Below, piece after piece: positions 36,748 through 45,995 of a stretch of 64,000 bases of DNA. The notes beneath the pieces were generated by a model, which ran no database searches, was not told the origin of the DNA, and saw only the letters and a list, made by a program, of their open reading frames with translations. This DNA comes from Fen-1135 sp963705275 (lineage in GTDB: Bacteria; Desulfobacterota; Syntrophia; Syntrophales; UBA2185), in NCBI GenBank assembly GCA_963705275.1, contig OY970063.1, positions 434,001 through 498,000 of the forward strand. Direction: 5' to 3'. The number at the start of each line of letters is the position of its first letter. Position 1 is the first letter of the stretch. Made by a program: the position numbers and the translations under genes.

Positions 36748-39339
36748 ATGAGATTTGATAAATTTACTTTAAAAGTTCAAGAAGCCCTGCAGGAGGCTCA
36801 GACCCTTGCAAAGAAATACGGAAACCAGAGCGTCGATGTCGAGCATCTTCTTACTGCATTTCTCATGCAGCCGGAAGGCATTGTCGGGGAAATACTGAAA
36901 AAATTGGGGGCAGATCCAAAAGGAGTTGAAACTGAGATCAGGAAATCTCTGGAAAAACTGCCGAGAGTTGAAGGTGCCGGTGTCACCGAGACCTACCTGA
37001 CGCCGAGATTAAATAAGATATTAGACGATGCCCTTGTTGAAGCAGCGCGCCTGAAGGATGAGTATGTAAGTGCCGAGCACATACTGGTTGTGATGGCGGA
37101 AGAAAAGATCGGAGCTGTCGGAAAAATTCTTAAGGGCAAAGGCGTTACTAAGGACAATATATTCACGGCCCTTCTCGAAATCAGAGGCAACCAGAGGATC
37201 ACAGACCCGAATCCGGAAGAGAAATATCAGGCCCTAAAGCGCTATGCCCGGGATTTCAATGATCTTGCCAAGAAGGGATCTTTTGACCCCGTCATTGGAA
37301 GAGACGATGAAATCAGGAGAATCATGCAGGTGCTCTCCAGAAGAACGAAGAATAATCCTGTTCTCATAGGCGAACCGGGCGTGGGTAAGACAGCTATTGT
37401 GGAGGGGCTCGCGCAGCGAATTGTAAACGGTGACGTGCCGGAAAGCCTGAAGGACAAGCGCGTTGTCGGTTTAGATATCGGCGCCTTGGTTGCCGGCGCC
37501 AAGTACAGGGGAGAATTTGAAGAAAGACTCAAGGCGGTGCTTAAGGAAATAACAAGCGCACAGGGAGAAGTCATCCTTTTCATAGATGAGATCCATACAG
37601 TAGTCGGCGCAGGAGCCGCCGAGGGAGCAGTCGACGCTTCTAATATGATGAAACCTGCCCTTGCCCGCGGCGAATTACGATGTATAGGTGCGACAACATT
37701 AAATGAATATCGTAAACATATCGAAAAAGATCCTGCCCTTGAGCGCAGATTCCAGCCGATTATCGTGAAGGAACCTACAGTTGAGGATACTATAGCAATC
37801 CTCCGGGGGTTAAAAGAGCGCTATGAAGTGCACCATGGAGTGAGGATCAAAGACTCTGCAATTATCGCTGCAGCAACACTTTCAGCCCGTTACATCAGCG
37901 ACAGGTTCCTGCCGGATAAGGCAGTGGATTTGATTGACGAGGCCGCCTCTCGCTTACGGATTGAACTCGATAGCATGCCCTCTGAAATTGACTCAATAGA
38001 AAGAAAGGTGACCCAACTGGAGATCGAGCGGCAGTCGCTAAAGAACGAGTCAGATAAAACGACGCAGGATAGACGCAATAAAATTGATAAGGAATTGAAA
38101 AAGCTCAGGGAATCAATGGATAAAATGAAGGCTCACTGGGCCCAGGAGAAAGAAATCATTAAGAACATGCAGGCCATAAAAAGCAAGATCGAAGAATACA
38201 AGGCAGAGGAATTAAACGCCCAGAGAGAAGGAAACCTCGCCAGGGCTGCCGAGATACGTTATGGAAAACTGGTCGAACTTAACGCGGAGTTGGAGCGGGA
38301 GCACGCTCATCTTTCCGAGATCCAGAAAGATAATAAGATGCTAAAAGAAGAGGTCGATGCGGAAGATGTGGCGGAGGTTGTGGCAAACTGGACAGGCATT
38401 CCGGTCTCACGTATGATGGAAAGTGATGTTCAAAAACTGATCCATATGGAAGACAGACTCAAGAAAAGGGTCATAGGTCAGGATGAGGGTATTGCCGCTG
38501 TATCGAGCGCCTTAAGAAGGGCCCGTTCAGGTTTACAGGATCCCAACAGGCCTATTGGCTCCTTTATTTTTCTCGGGCCTACAGGCGTTGGAAAGACAGA
38601 GTTGGCGCGAGCTTTAGCAGAATTCATGTTTGACAATGAACATGCCATGATCAGAATTGATATGTCTGAGTACATGGAAAAACACTCCGTTGCCCGGCTG
38701 ATCGGCGCACCGCCAGGATATGTGGGGTACGACGAAGGCGGTTACCTCACTGAAGCAGTCCGGAGAAGACCATACGCAGTTTTACTTTTCGATGAAATCG
38801 AAAAAGCGCACGTGGATGTGTTCAACATACTTTTGCAAATTCTGGATGATGGCAGGTTGACCGATGGCCACGGCAGGACTGTTGATTTCAAGAATACCAT
38901 CGTAATTATGACGTCAAATATTGGAAGCCAATGGACTCAGGATTTATCCCTCAGTGATGAAGAGCGGCGAGCCAGGACGCTGGAAGCGATGAAGTCCACG
39001 TTCAGACCGGAGTTCTTGAATAGAATAGACGATATTATAACTTTCAGATCTCTGACAATAGACGATATCGATAAGATAATCGATATCCAGATCGGGCTGA
39101 TCCAGAAGAGGCTCAAAGACCGCAAATTGACCATTGAATTGACAGAAAATGCGAAAAATTATATAGCTAAAACCGGATACAGCCCGGTTTACGGTGCACG
39201 GCCGCTCAAAAGGGCCCTCCAGAAAATGCTTCTGGACAATCTTGCCATGGGAATTCTTGAGGGGAAATTTGCTGAAGGAGAGCACATTACAGTTGACGCG
39301 AAAGACAGTGGCGAGATGATTTTTAAAAAGAAAAAATGA
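36748..39339 (+). CDS. clpB: ATP-dependent chaperone ClpB
   Basis: Hsp100 disaggregase, 863 aa from ATG 36748, which is preceded by GGAGG; an upstream in-frame start at 36712 lacks a site. An N-domain (1-145), first AAA+ module with GEPGVGKTA, a long coiled-coil middle domain (about 410-525), and second AAA+ module with GPTGVGKTE and TSNIGSQ. The presence of the middle domain and absence of a ClpP-binding loop mark it as ClpB rather than ClpA/C. It works with DnaK to resolubilise aggregates. Adjacent to htpX and divergent from rpoH, forming a stress locus. Confidence 0.97.
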   Translation: MRFDKFTLKVQEALQEAQTLAKKYGNQSVDVEHLLTAFLMQPEGIVGEILKKLGADPKGVETEIRKSLEKLPRVEGAGVTETYLTPRLNKILDDALVEAARLKDEYVSAEHILVVMAEEKIGAVGKILKGKGVTKDNIFTALLEIRGNQRITDPNPEEKYQALKRYARDFNDLAKKGSFDPVIGRDDEIRRIMQVLSRRTKNNPVLIGEPGVGKTAIVEGLAQRIVNGDVPESLKDKRVVGLDIGALVAGAKYRGEFEERLKAVLKEITSAQGEVILFIDEIHTVVGAGAAEGAVDASNMMKPALARGELRCIGATTLNEYRKHIEKDPALERRFQPIIVKEPTVEDTIAILRGLKERYEVHHGVRIKDSAIIAAATLSARYISDRFLPDKAVDLIDEAASRLRIELDSMPSEIDSIERKVTQLEIERQSLKNESDKTTQDRRNKIDKELKKLRESMDKMKAHWAQEKEIIKNMQAIKSKIEEYKAEELNAQREGNLARAAEIRYGKLVELNAELEREHAHLSEIQKDNKMLKEEVDAEDVAEVVANWTGIPVSRMMESDVQKLIHMEDRLKKRVIGQDEGIAAVSSALRRARSGLQDPNRPIGSFIFLGPTGVGKTELARALAEFMFDNEHAMIRIDMSEYMEKHSVARLIGAPPGYVGYDEGGYLTEAVRRRPYAVLLFDEIEKAHVDVFNILLQILDDGRLTDGHGRTVDFKNTIVIMTSNIGSQWTQDLSLSDEERRARTLEAMKSTFRPEFLNRIDDIITFRSLTIDDIDKIIDIQIGLIQKRLKDRKLTIELTENAKNYIAKTGYSPVYGARPLKRALQKMLLDNLAMGILEGKFAEGEHITVDAKDSGEMIFKKKK

Positions 39340-39359
39340 AATGAGAAGGAGGTTTATTG

Positions 39360-40208
39360 ATGAACACCATCAAGACAGGTATATTACTCGGCGCCCTGAC
39401 GGGTCTGTTAATGCTGATAGGAGGATATTTCGGCGGCAAACAGGGCGTTGTCATCGCATTTATTTTTGCTACGGCGATGAATTTTGGAGCGTACTGGTTT
39501 TCTGACAAACTTATATTGCGGATGTACAAAGCGCAGGAAGTCAGAGAAAACCAAGCGCCCCAGCTGTATGCCATAGTCAAGGATTTAGCTTTGAAAGCCG
39601 GCCTTCCCATGCCGAAGGTCTATATTGTCCCCGGCGACACGCCCAACGCCTTCGCCACAGGACGTAATGAAAACCACGCCGTAGTCGCCGTGACGGAAGG
39701 AATCCTAAGAATGCTAAACAAAGAAGAGCTGGAAGGGGTTCTCGCACACGAATTGACGCATATTAAGAACAAGGACATGCTTATCGGCTCCATTGCCGCA
39801 ACCCTGGCTGGTGCCATCGTCATGCTCGCAAACATGGCTCAATGGGCGGCTATCTTTGGTGGGTCAAGCCGTGACGACAGCGAGGAAGGGAGCGGTATCG
39901 TCGGCCTCATCATGATGGCGATTCTTGCACCCATTGCGGCTACTATCATACAAATGGCGATTTCGAGATCCAGAGAATACCTCGCTGATGAAGGCGGGGC
40001 ACGTGTATCAGGCAAACCTTACGGTCTGGCCGGCGCCCTGGAAAAACTGTCGCGGGCATCACAGGTAGCTCCCATGGAGGCAAACCCTTCAACTGCTCAT
40101 ATGTTCATCGTAAACCCGCTCACAGGGAAATCCCTTATGAACCTCTTCAGCACACATCCTCCAATTGAAGAACGTGTTGCAAGATTAAGAAGCATGAAGC
40201 CCATGTGA
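39360..40208 (+). CDS. htpX: Membrane zinc metalloprotease HtpX
   Basis: M48B protease, 282 aa, involved in quality control of inner-membrane proteins. Two N-terminal membrane segments (about 7-25 and 28-50), the zinc motif HELTHIKN (HExxH) with the third ligand in SREYLADEGGARV, and two further hydrophobic stretches. ATG 39360 has AGGAGGT six bases upstream. It follows clpB by 20 bases and is probably cotranscribed. Confidence 0.95.
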   Translation: MNTIKTGILLGALTGLLMLIGGYFGGKQGVVIAFIFATAMNFGAYWFSDKLILRMYKAQEVRENQAPQLYAIVKDLALKAGLPMPKVYIVPGDTPNAFATGRNENHAVVAVTEGILRMLNKEELEGVLAHELTHIKNKDMLIGSIAATLAGAIVMLANMAQWAAIFGGSSRDDSEEGSGIVGLIMMAILAPIAATIIQMAISRSREYLADEGGARVSGKPYGLAGALEKLSRASQVAPMEANPSTAHMFIVNPLTGKSLMNLFSTHPPIEERVARLRSMKPM

Positions 40209-40323
40209 GCTGCTTAATTTAAAGGAGTTCAAGCGCTATCAAGAATATGTAAGCTTATTCTCGGCATTCAGTCCAGCGTCAACAGATGAACAGGGGTGCT
40301 TGTTTTCATATAAGGAGAGTATT

Positions 40324-40743
40324 ATGAAGGATGGAAAAGAAGATAAAGGATTTGTAATTAAGGATAAGCGAATTTTTGATGAATCCGGAGAGGCACGCGG
40401 GGAAGATTTAAAGAAGGAAGCAGCTACAGGCGAGAAATCGGAAAATATATCTCCGGAAAAGGATGACCGGGCAAGTGCCCAGGAAGAATATTTCCCGGAA
40501 GTCACCTTTTCCAGTTTCGTCCTCTCGCTAAGTACAACCGTAATGTATCATCTCGGTGATTTTCCAGACCCGACAACAAAGAAGGCGGAAAGAAATCTTG
40601 CCGCAGCGAAACAGACTATTGACATGCTCAGCATGCTAAGAAATAAGACAACTGGAAATCTCGATACTGATGAAAAGCAACTCCTGGAGGGAATCCTCTA
40701 TGAACTCATGATAAGATACGTCAAAGAGAAGGACGCGGGATGA
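40324..40743 (+). CDS. DUF1844 domain protein
   Basis: A 139-aa protein with a charged, disordered N-terminal half (about 1-55) and a DUF1844 domain (about 56-135, TFSSFVLSLSTTVMYHLGDF and LLEGILYELMIRY). Start ATG 40324 with AAGGAGAG; a longer TTG start at 40300 is not supported. Stop overlaps the ispE start by four bases (ATGA). The family is frequent in deltaproteobacteria, Planctomycetes and Acidobacteria; function unknown. Confidence 0.85.
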   Translation: MKDGKEDKGFVIKDKRIFDESGEARGEDLKKEAATGEKSENISPEKDDRASAQEEYFPEVTFSSFVLSLSTTVMYHLGDFPDPTTKKAERNLAAAKQTIDMLSMLRNKTTGNLDTDEKQLLEGILYELMIRYVKEKDAG

Positions 40744-41582
40744 TCAGCAAATTATCACCTGCAAAAGTTAATCTCCACCTCCGCGTACTTGGGAAGCGTG
40801 TAGATGGCTTTCACGACATCTCAACATTGATGCAAAGGATTAGTCTTTATGATGAAATGATGTTCTCCCCGGCTGCCCACGGTATCACCTTGAGTTGCCC
40901 CGGCAGCTCCATCCCGGAAAACGATGATAACATCGTGTACAGAGCGGCAGATGCCCTCCTTGCTCCCCTGTCACATTCTCCAGGCATACATATCACCATT
41001 AAGAAAAGGATTCCGGTGGCCGCGGGGCTCGGCGGAGGGAGTTCGAATGCAGCGACAACCCTCCTCACCATAAACGATTTGATGGATTTTCACTATACCA
41101 CTGATGATCTGATGAAAATAGGGACGAGGCTGGGCGCGGATGTCCCTTTTTTTATTTTCGAGAAGACAGCCTGGGCATCAGGTATCGGTGATCGGCTGCG
41201 ATATGCCGAGAACATTCCTCCCCTGTGGTTTGTCCTGATTAATCCCGGCTTTGAAGTCTCCACAAGAATGGTTTATGAAGGTCTCAATTTAAGATTGACA
41301 AAACGAGTTGTAAATTATAAATGTCCAGTGCTTTATACTGTAGATGACATAGTTAAAGGACTCCACAACGATCTCGAAGGGGTCGCTCTGGTCATTCATC
41401 CCATTCTGCGGTATTTCAAGAGTCTTTTAGTGCAAAATGGTGCTCTTGGCGCTTTAATGTCTGGTAGTGGTCCAACGGTTATGGGGATTTACACAGATGA
41501 AGAAGGCGCTACAAAAGCTGAAAAGGCCTTGGAGAAAGCGGGAGGTAACGAATGGTCTATATACAGGGCTCATTCCATATGA
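40740..41582 (+). CDS. ispE: 4-diphosphocytidyl-2-C-methyl-D-erythritol kinase
   Basis: GHMP kinase of the non-mevalonate isoprenoid pathway, 280 aa, phosphorylating CDP-ME at the 2-hydroxyl. It has SPAKVNLHLRVLGKRVDGFH, the ATP loop VAAGLGGGSSNAATTL, LGADVPFF and LMSGSGPTVMGIY. It overlaps the DUF1844 gene by 4 bases. Followed by tRNA-Gln and prs. Confidence 0.96.
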   Translation: MISKLSPAKVNLHLRVLGKRVDGFHDISTLMQRISLYDEMMFSPAAHGITLSCPGSSIPENDDNIVYRAADALLAPLSHSPGIHITIKKRIPVAAGLGGGSSNAATTLLTINDLMDFHYTTDDLMKIGTRLGADVPFFIFEKTAWASGIGDRLRYAENIPPLWFVLINPGFEVSTRMVYEGLNLRLTKRVVNYKCPVLYTVDDIVKGLHNDLEGVALVIHPILRYFKSLLVQNGALGALMSGSGPTVMGIYTDEEGATKAEKALEKAGGNEWSIYRAHSI

Positions 41583-41647
41583 CGGGCATCCATCATGCCT
41601 ATCATCATAGTCTACCCTGGTGCCTGTACTGCTCTCTCATTCAATGA

Positions 41648-41722
41648 TGGGGCGTCGTCAAGCGGTAAGACACAAGATTTTGGTTCTTGCATACGGAGGT
41701 TCGAATCCTCCCGCCCCAGCCA
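41648..41722 (+). tRNA. tRNA-Gln (anticodon TTG)
   Basis: A 75-base cloverleaf. Acceptor TGGGGCG pairs with CGCCCCA, the anticodon stem CAAGA/TCTTG carries loop TTTTGGT giving anticodon TTG, and the T-loop is GGTTCGAATCC. The 3' CCA is encoded. It lies between ispE and prs, a common arrangement in deltaproteobacteria, about 30 bases before the prs start. Confidence 0.97.
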
Positions 41723-41752
41723 CATATAATTACTTTTTTTGAAGGGATTTAC

Positions 41753-42694
41753 ATGCTTGATAGAATGAGAATATTCTCCGGCAATGCGAACTTGCCTCTT
41801 GCCCACAAGGTCTGCGAAAACCTGGGTGTATCGCTCGGCAAGGCCAATGTGACGACATTCAGCGATGGTGAGACGAGGGTGGAAATCAATGAAAACGTAC
41901 GTGGTATGGATGCTTTCATTATTCAATCGACGTGTCCGCCCGTAAATATCACCTGCATGGAACTCCTCATCATGATCGATGCCATGAAGAGAGCTTCGGC
42001 AGACAGGATTACAGCTGTAATACCATACTACGGCTATGCGAGGCAGGATAGAAAGGTGGCCCCGAGGGCACCAATTTCAGCAAAGCTTGTGGCAGATCTC
42101 ATCACAGCGGCAGGCGCCTCGCGTGTCCTTTCCATAGACCTCCATGCCGGTCAGATCCAGGGTTTCTTTAATATCCCTGTTGACAATCTGTTCGCCACCC
42201 CCGTTCTCCTGGATTACATCAGAAGAAACTATCAGGGCAATATTGTCATCGTATCTCCTGATACTGGGGGCGTGGAAAGAGCGAGGGCGTTCGGCAAGCG
42301 GTTGGATGTAAATATTGCCATCGTGGATAAGAGGAGGGAAGGCCCCAATGAATCAGCGGTCATGAATATCATCGGTGACGTGAAGGGCGCAAGGGTGATC
42401 GTCCTTGACGATATGATTGATACAGCAGGAACCATAACACAGGCAACGCGGGCTCTTGAAGAAGCCGGAGCCGTGGAGGTGTCCGTATGCTGCACCCACC
42501 CCGTACTTTCAGGACCTGCTATAGACAGAATTGAAAATTCAGGCCTCAAGGAGATCATCGTCACTGACACCATCCCCCTGCATGATAGGGCCAAGGCTTG
42601 TAAACGCATCAAGGTTCTTTCTGTCGCCGGGCTAATCAGTGAAGCTGTTCGGCGCATCTATTACAACGATTCAGTACATTCGCTTTTTATATAG
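41753..42694 (+). CDS. prs: Ribose-phosphate pyrophosphokinase
   Basis: PRPP synthase, 313 aa, makes 5-phosphoribosyl pyrophosphate from ribose-5-phosphate and ATP. It has MRIFSGNANLPLA, GYARQDRK, the metal/ribose site DLHAGQIQGFF, VSPDTGGVERAR, and the PRPP loop VLDDMIDTAGTI. ATG 41753 has AAGGG upstream; the frame extends into the tRNA, which is not coding. Followed by rplY after 9 bases, the usual prs-rplY-pth-ychF order. Confidence 0.97.
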   Translation: MLDRMRIFSGNANLPLAHKVCENLGVSLGKANVTTFSDGETRVEINENVRGMDAFIIQSTCPPVNITCMELLIMIDAMKRASADRITAVIPYYGYARQDRKVAPRAPISAKLVADLITAAGASRVLSIDLHAGQIQGFFNIPVDNLFATPVLLDYIRRNYQGNIVIVSPDTGGVERARAFGKRLDVNIAIVDKRREGPNESAVMNIIGDVKGARVIVLDDMIDTAGTITQATRALEEAGAVEVSVCCTHPVLSGPAIDRIENSGLKEIIVTDTIPLHDRAKACKRIKVLSVAGLISEAVRRIYYNDSVHSLFI

Positions 42695-42703
42695 GAGGAG
42701 TAG

Positions 42704-43336
42704 ATGGAAATAAGTGAATTAAAAGCCAGTCTTCGCACGACTTCTGGAAAAGGGATTTCCCGAAGACTGAGGAAAAACGGGTTAACGCCGGCCGTATTTT
42801 ACGGCCCCAAAGCTCAAGCTGTTCTGTTGACGGTGAATTCTTCTGACTTGATGAAGATACTAAAGGGCAAGGAGGAAAACATTTTCATAAACCTGCTGAT
42901 AGCAAACGGCAGCACAATGGAAAAATTCACCCTCATTAAGGAACTGCAGATAGATCCTCTCAGCGGAAAATTCCTGCACGTAGACTTCTGCGAAATTGAC
43001 ATGGAACACGCCATTACCGTTGACGTACCCATCCATTTCAAAGGACAGGCCATAGGTATAGATAACGGGGGAGATCTACATCATATTAGAAGGGAAATAA
43101 AGGTCTCCTGCCTATTTACAGTGCTGCCTGAATTTGTAGAGGTGGATGTAAGCGGTCTCGACATCGGCGATTCGATAAAGGTGCAAGACATAAAATTGCC
43201 TGAGGGTGTCAATGTCCTTGATCCTAACGATATGATCATAGCATCAGTTTCGGCACCGAGGGCTGTGGTGACAGCTGAGCCGGTTGTAGAGGAACAGGAA
43301 GCAGTAGAAACACCGGAAGAGGAAGAAGGATCCTAA
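42704..43336 (+). CDS. rplY: 50S ribosomal protein bL25, CTC form
   Basis: A 210-aa bL25/general stress protein CTC. The N-terminal 5S rRNA-binding domain (about 1-92, LRTTSGKGISRRLRKNGLTPAVFYG) and C-terminal TL5-type beta domain (about 95-185) are followed by an acidic Glu-rich tail. ATG follows AGGAGGAG. Encoded between prs and pth. Confidence 0.95.
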   Translation: MEISELKASLRTTSGKGISRRLRKNGLTPAVFYGPKAQAVLLTVNSSDLMKILKGKEENIFINLLIANGSTMEKFTLIKELQIDPLSGKFLHVDFCEIDMEHAITVDVPIHFKGQAIGIDNGGDLHHIRREIKVSCLFTVLPEFVEVDVSGLDIGDSIKVQDIKLPEGVNVLDPNDMIIASVSAPRAVVTAEPVVEEQEAVETPEEEEGS

Positions 43337-43472
43337 GCAGTGAAGATCCCCGGCTGCGATGGGGACTTTGCAGGCAAAGACATTACTGTTGTTTCGCCCC
43401 GCTGATGGAGCGGCGTTTGCGGGATGCATTCCCGGTCAAGTGTAAGACTTCTACTCCACTAGAGGTGACTGT

Positions 43473-44075
43473 TTGAAGCTTATAATTGGGCTGGGAAATC
43501 CAGGTATCAAGTACCAGGCCACTAGGCATAATAGTGGCTTCTTGGCGATTGATGAAATCGCTGCCAACCATAATATCCCCGTAAATTTGAAAGGCTTTGA
43601 GGCTTTTTTTGGAAAAGGCAGAATCGGTGACATTCCGATCCTGCTTTTCAAGCCTATGACCTTTATGAATATCAGCGGCTCTGCAGTCAAGAAGATCGTA
43701 GACTACTTCAATGTCGATCCAGCGGATATAATCGTCATTCACGATGACATAGATATCCCTTTCAGGACAATCCGTTTGAAGGCTGGCGGAGGTCATGCCG
43801 GTCATAAAGGACTAATTTCCATCATAGACAGCCTCGTCAATCCAGATTTTATCAGGGTGAGAATTGGCATCGGAAAACCTTTTGATAGATCGATGGTTGA
43901 GAGATATGTTCTTGAACAGTTTGCCGAGGATGAAATGAAGTTGTTGCCCGAGATCATGAAAACCGCAAGTGATGCAGTGACAATGGTTGCTACGTCAGGG
44001 ATTCAGGCAGCCATGAATCAGTACAATGAGAGACCCGCTAATCAATCGGACAACGAGGACGCTGTCTTGCATTGA
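43473..44075 (+). CDS. pth: Peptidyl-tRNA hydrolase
   Basis: A 200-aa Pth that frees tRNA from peptidyl-tRNA dropped by ribosomes. It has LIIGLGNPGIKYQATRHNSG with the catalytic His, KPMTFMNISGSAV, VIHDDIDIPF and GGGHAGHKGL. TTG start with AGGTGA upstream. A 136-base gap separates it from rplY. Confidence 0.96.
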   Translation: MKLIIGLGNPGIKYQATRHNSGFLAIDEIAANHNIPVNLKGFEAFFGKGRIGDIPILLFKPMTFMNISGSAVKKIVDYFNVDPADIIVIHDDIDIPFRTIRLKAGGGHAGHKGLISIIDSLVNPDFIRVRIGIGKPFDRSMVERYVLEQFAEDEMKLLPEIMKTASDAVTMVATSGIQAAMNQYNERPANQSDNEDAVLH

Positions 44076-44150
44076 TCCTTCACGATACGATAAACTGCGA
44101 TTACGGAATAAAACTCATACAAGAACAGTGGTCTAATAAAGGAGAACAAT

Positions 44151-45245
44151 GTGGGTTTTAAGTGCGGCATTATCGGGCTTCCGAATGTTGGGAAGTCCAC
44201 CATCTTCAACGCCTTGACCGCGGCGGGTGCCGAGGTCGCAAATTATCCCTTTTGTACCATTGATCCCAACGTAGGGATTGTGCAAGTCCCGGATGAGCGG
44301 CTGCACAAAATTGCTGATATCGTCAGACCTCCCAAAGTTATTCCTACCACCATTGAATTCCTTGACATCGCCGGCCTCGTCAAAGGCGCAAGCAAAGGTG
44401 AAGGTCTCGGAAACAAGTTTTTGGGACATATAAGAGAAGTCGATGCCCTTGCACACATTGTGCGATGCTTCGATCATCCCTCTGTCGCACATATCTATGG
44501 CGCTGTTGATCCTGAACGTGACGTAGATATAATCAATACGGAATTAATCATCGCCGATTTAGAGACGTTGGAGAACAGGATCGCAAAGATCGGAAGGCTC
44601 GCAAAGACTGGCGACAAGACAGTCCATAAAGAGTTAGATACGTGTCATCGTATCAAGAATGTTCTGGCCACGGGAACCACTGCACGCGAAATGACTTTTC
44701 AGGAAGATGAGCGGATAACCGCGAGAGATCTTCACCTGCTCACAACAAAAGAAGTCCTGTATGTTTCTAATGTCAGCGAGGCCGCTCTCAAGGGAGTTAC
44801 AGACTGCACAGAGAAAGTGGAATCGATCGCAAGAAAGGAAAACTCAAACGCAATCACTATCTGCGGGGATATGGAAGCGGAGATAGCAGAGCTTCCAAAG
44901 GACGAACAGCAAGCGTTTCTCAATGCTCTGGGCATTCAGGAATCGGGTCTTAGTAAGCTCATTCGTGAAGCATACAAACTCTTGGGTTTAATAACATTTT
45001 ATACGACGGTCGGACCGGAGCTCCGGGCGTGGACGGTGCCGCAGGGATCAAAAGCGCCAGAAGCTGCCGGCAAGATACATAGTGATATGGAGAAGGGGTT
45101 TATAAAAGCAGATATTATACATTACAGCGATTTTATCAGAATGGGCAGCCTGTCTTCAGCAAAGGTGGCAGGGTCCATCAGAATCGAAGGACGTGATTAC
45201 ATAATAGCCGATGGCGATATTGCTTACTTCAGATTTAATGTTTGA
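44151..45245 (+). CDS. ychF: Redox-regulated ATPase YchF
   Basis: OLA1/YchF P-loop protein, 364 aa, ribosome-associated and ATP-preferring. It has GIIGLPNVGKST, FLDIAGLVKGASKGEGLGNKFL, a NVSEAALKG segment at the place of NKxD, a coiled-coil insert, and a C-terminal TGS domain (about 280-362, TFYTTVGPELRAWTV). GTG start with AAGGAGAA upstream. Last gene of the prs-rplY-pth-ychF run; its end converges with the small-protein unit. Confidence 0.96.
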   Translation: MGFKCGIIGLPNVGKSTIFNALTAAGAEVANYPFCTIDPNVGIVQVPDERLHKIADIVRPPKVIPTTIEFLDIAGLVKGASKGEGLGNKFLGHIREVDALAHIVRCFDHPSVAHIYGAVDPERDVDIINTELIIADLETLENRIAKIGRLAKTGDKTVHKELDTCHRIKNVLATGTTAREMTFQEDERITARDLHLLTTKEVLYVSNVSEAALKGVTDCTEKVESIARKENSNAITICGDMEAEIAELPKDEQQAFLNALGIQESGLSKLIREAYKLLGLITFYTTVGPELRAWTVPQGSKAPEAAGKIHSDMEKGFIKADIIHYSDFIRMGSLSSAKVAGSIRIEGRDYIIADGDIAYFRFNV

Positions 45246-45266
45246 AAGGAAGCAATGGCGTCTAAA

Positions 45267-45343
45267 AAAGGTCAACTATAGGAGCAAGGCAAACTGAAAG
45301 GGCGGATGAAGGTAAAATATCCGCTGGCGAATACCTGACCTTT
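45267..45343 (-). terminator. Inverted repeat with T-run on the minus strand, possible terminator
   Basis: An 8-bp perfect stem (AAAGGTCA at 45267-45274 with TGACCTTT at 45336-45343) encloses a smaller hairpin (GCGGAT 45302-45307 with ATCCGC 45319-45324). Read on the minus strand the structure ends in six T. It lies between the ends of ychF and the small charged ORF, so it could end the minus-strand transcript. The outer loop is long (about 60 bases), so simple intrinsic termination is uncertain; a structured RNA 3' end is another option. Confidence 0.3.
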
Positions 45344-45439
45344 CATCACTCACATCTGCGGGGGATCGGCGGATGGCAAAGGAGGGAAGGGAAACCATCC
45401 ACCGACTCAGAGTAAGAGAATTTTACGATACAAGCAGAG

Positions 45440-45676
45440 CTAATCTTCATCGGAAAAGAAATCAGGAAGGAAAAATGTTTTGCTTTGGTCTCTATCTTCT
45501 TCTCTCTTTACCGGCTCACTCGGGCCGAGCCCATCTGATATATTCTCTTTAAACTTACTGTCTTCGTTGATGAAGAACTCATATTCTATGCCAAATTCAC
45601 CAAGATCAGATCCCGAGCGCGAGACCTCGTCTTCCCGATTTCTATCCTTTTCTTTGCGTTCTCCCTCCTTCTTCAT
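45440..45676 (-). CDS. Small, highly charged protein downstream of a sigma-54-type promoter
   Basis: A 78-aa ORF from ATG 45676. The N-terminal third is almost entirely Lys, Arg, Glu and Asp (MKKEGERKEKDRNREDEVSR), the middle has FGIEYEFFINEDSKF, and the C-terminus is acidic and aromatic (FFLPDFFSDED). It looks disordered and has no signal, membrane segment or known family. No good Shine-Dalgarno lies upstream, which lowers confidence. What supports it is position: about 120 bases downstream of the predicted -24/-12 start site and the next minus-strand frame after the regulator at 46110-48245. Alternatively the transcript acts as an RNA. Confidence 0.5.
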   Translation of the reverse strand: MKKEGERKEKDRNREDEVSRSGSDLGEFGIEYEFFINEDSKFKENISDGLGPSEPVKREEDRDQSKTFFLPDFFSDED

Positions 45677-45806
45677 CTAATATATATTAAGGATAATTGA
45701 ATTTCATGAGACCTCTGAGATCTACCTTTCATCTTTGCTCTATCGGCTATTATTCCTAAAGGTCTCTTACGTTCTCGAGAGGTCTCTTCGAGTTGAATTT
45801 AATATG

Positions 45807-45822
45807 TGCAATATCATTGCCA
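45807..45822 (-). promoter_or_regulatory. Sigma-54 (-24/-12) promoter
   Basis: On the minus strand the sequence reads TGGCAATGATATTGCA. It matches the consensus TGGCAC-R-N4-TTGCA/T at all but two positions and keeps the invariant GG and GC with exactly ten bases between. The start site would be near 45796 on the minus strand, leaving a leader of about 120 bases before the small ORF at 45676. The leader holds repeated AGAGACCT/AGGTCTCT units. rpoN is encoded at 5644-7107. Confidence 0.7.
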
Positions 45823-45894
45823 CTTTGATGCTGCCTTCATTCTGCAAATAAATTAAGTAGGAAAATTTCGAAAAATGAAAATATACTCTTCACA

Positions 45895-45907
45895 AATCAA
45901 CGAGTTG
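45895..45907. promoter_or_regulatory. IHF-like binding site
   Basis: AATCAACGAGTTG is a perfect match to the IHF consensus WATCAANNNNTTR, flanked by an A/T-rich stretch (45856-45890). It lies between the sigma-54 promoter (45807-45822) and the palindromic upstream sites (45996-46099), where a DNA bend would bring the activator to the polymerase. IHF genes are not in the window, so use of the site is inference. Confidence 0.5.
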
Positions 45908-45995
45908 TAAACCACCATCAGAAGCTTCCTCTTTTTGAGACAGCATGCTCTTTTAAAAAAATGACGTAAATGATGAATATCTTCCGGGATTATTT

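Noticed and set aside
41687..41752. Upstream extension of the prs reading frame
   Set aside because: It runs through tRNA-Gln; ATG 41753 has a proper ribosome site.
45285..45345. GGCAAAC...GAAAGGGCGG segment resembling part of a cyclic-di-GMP (GEMM) riboswitch
   Set aside because: The stem between the two conserved parts and the second conserved helix are missing, and no gene follows in the required orientation.
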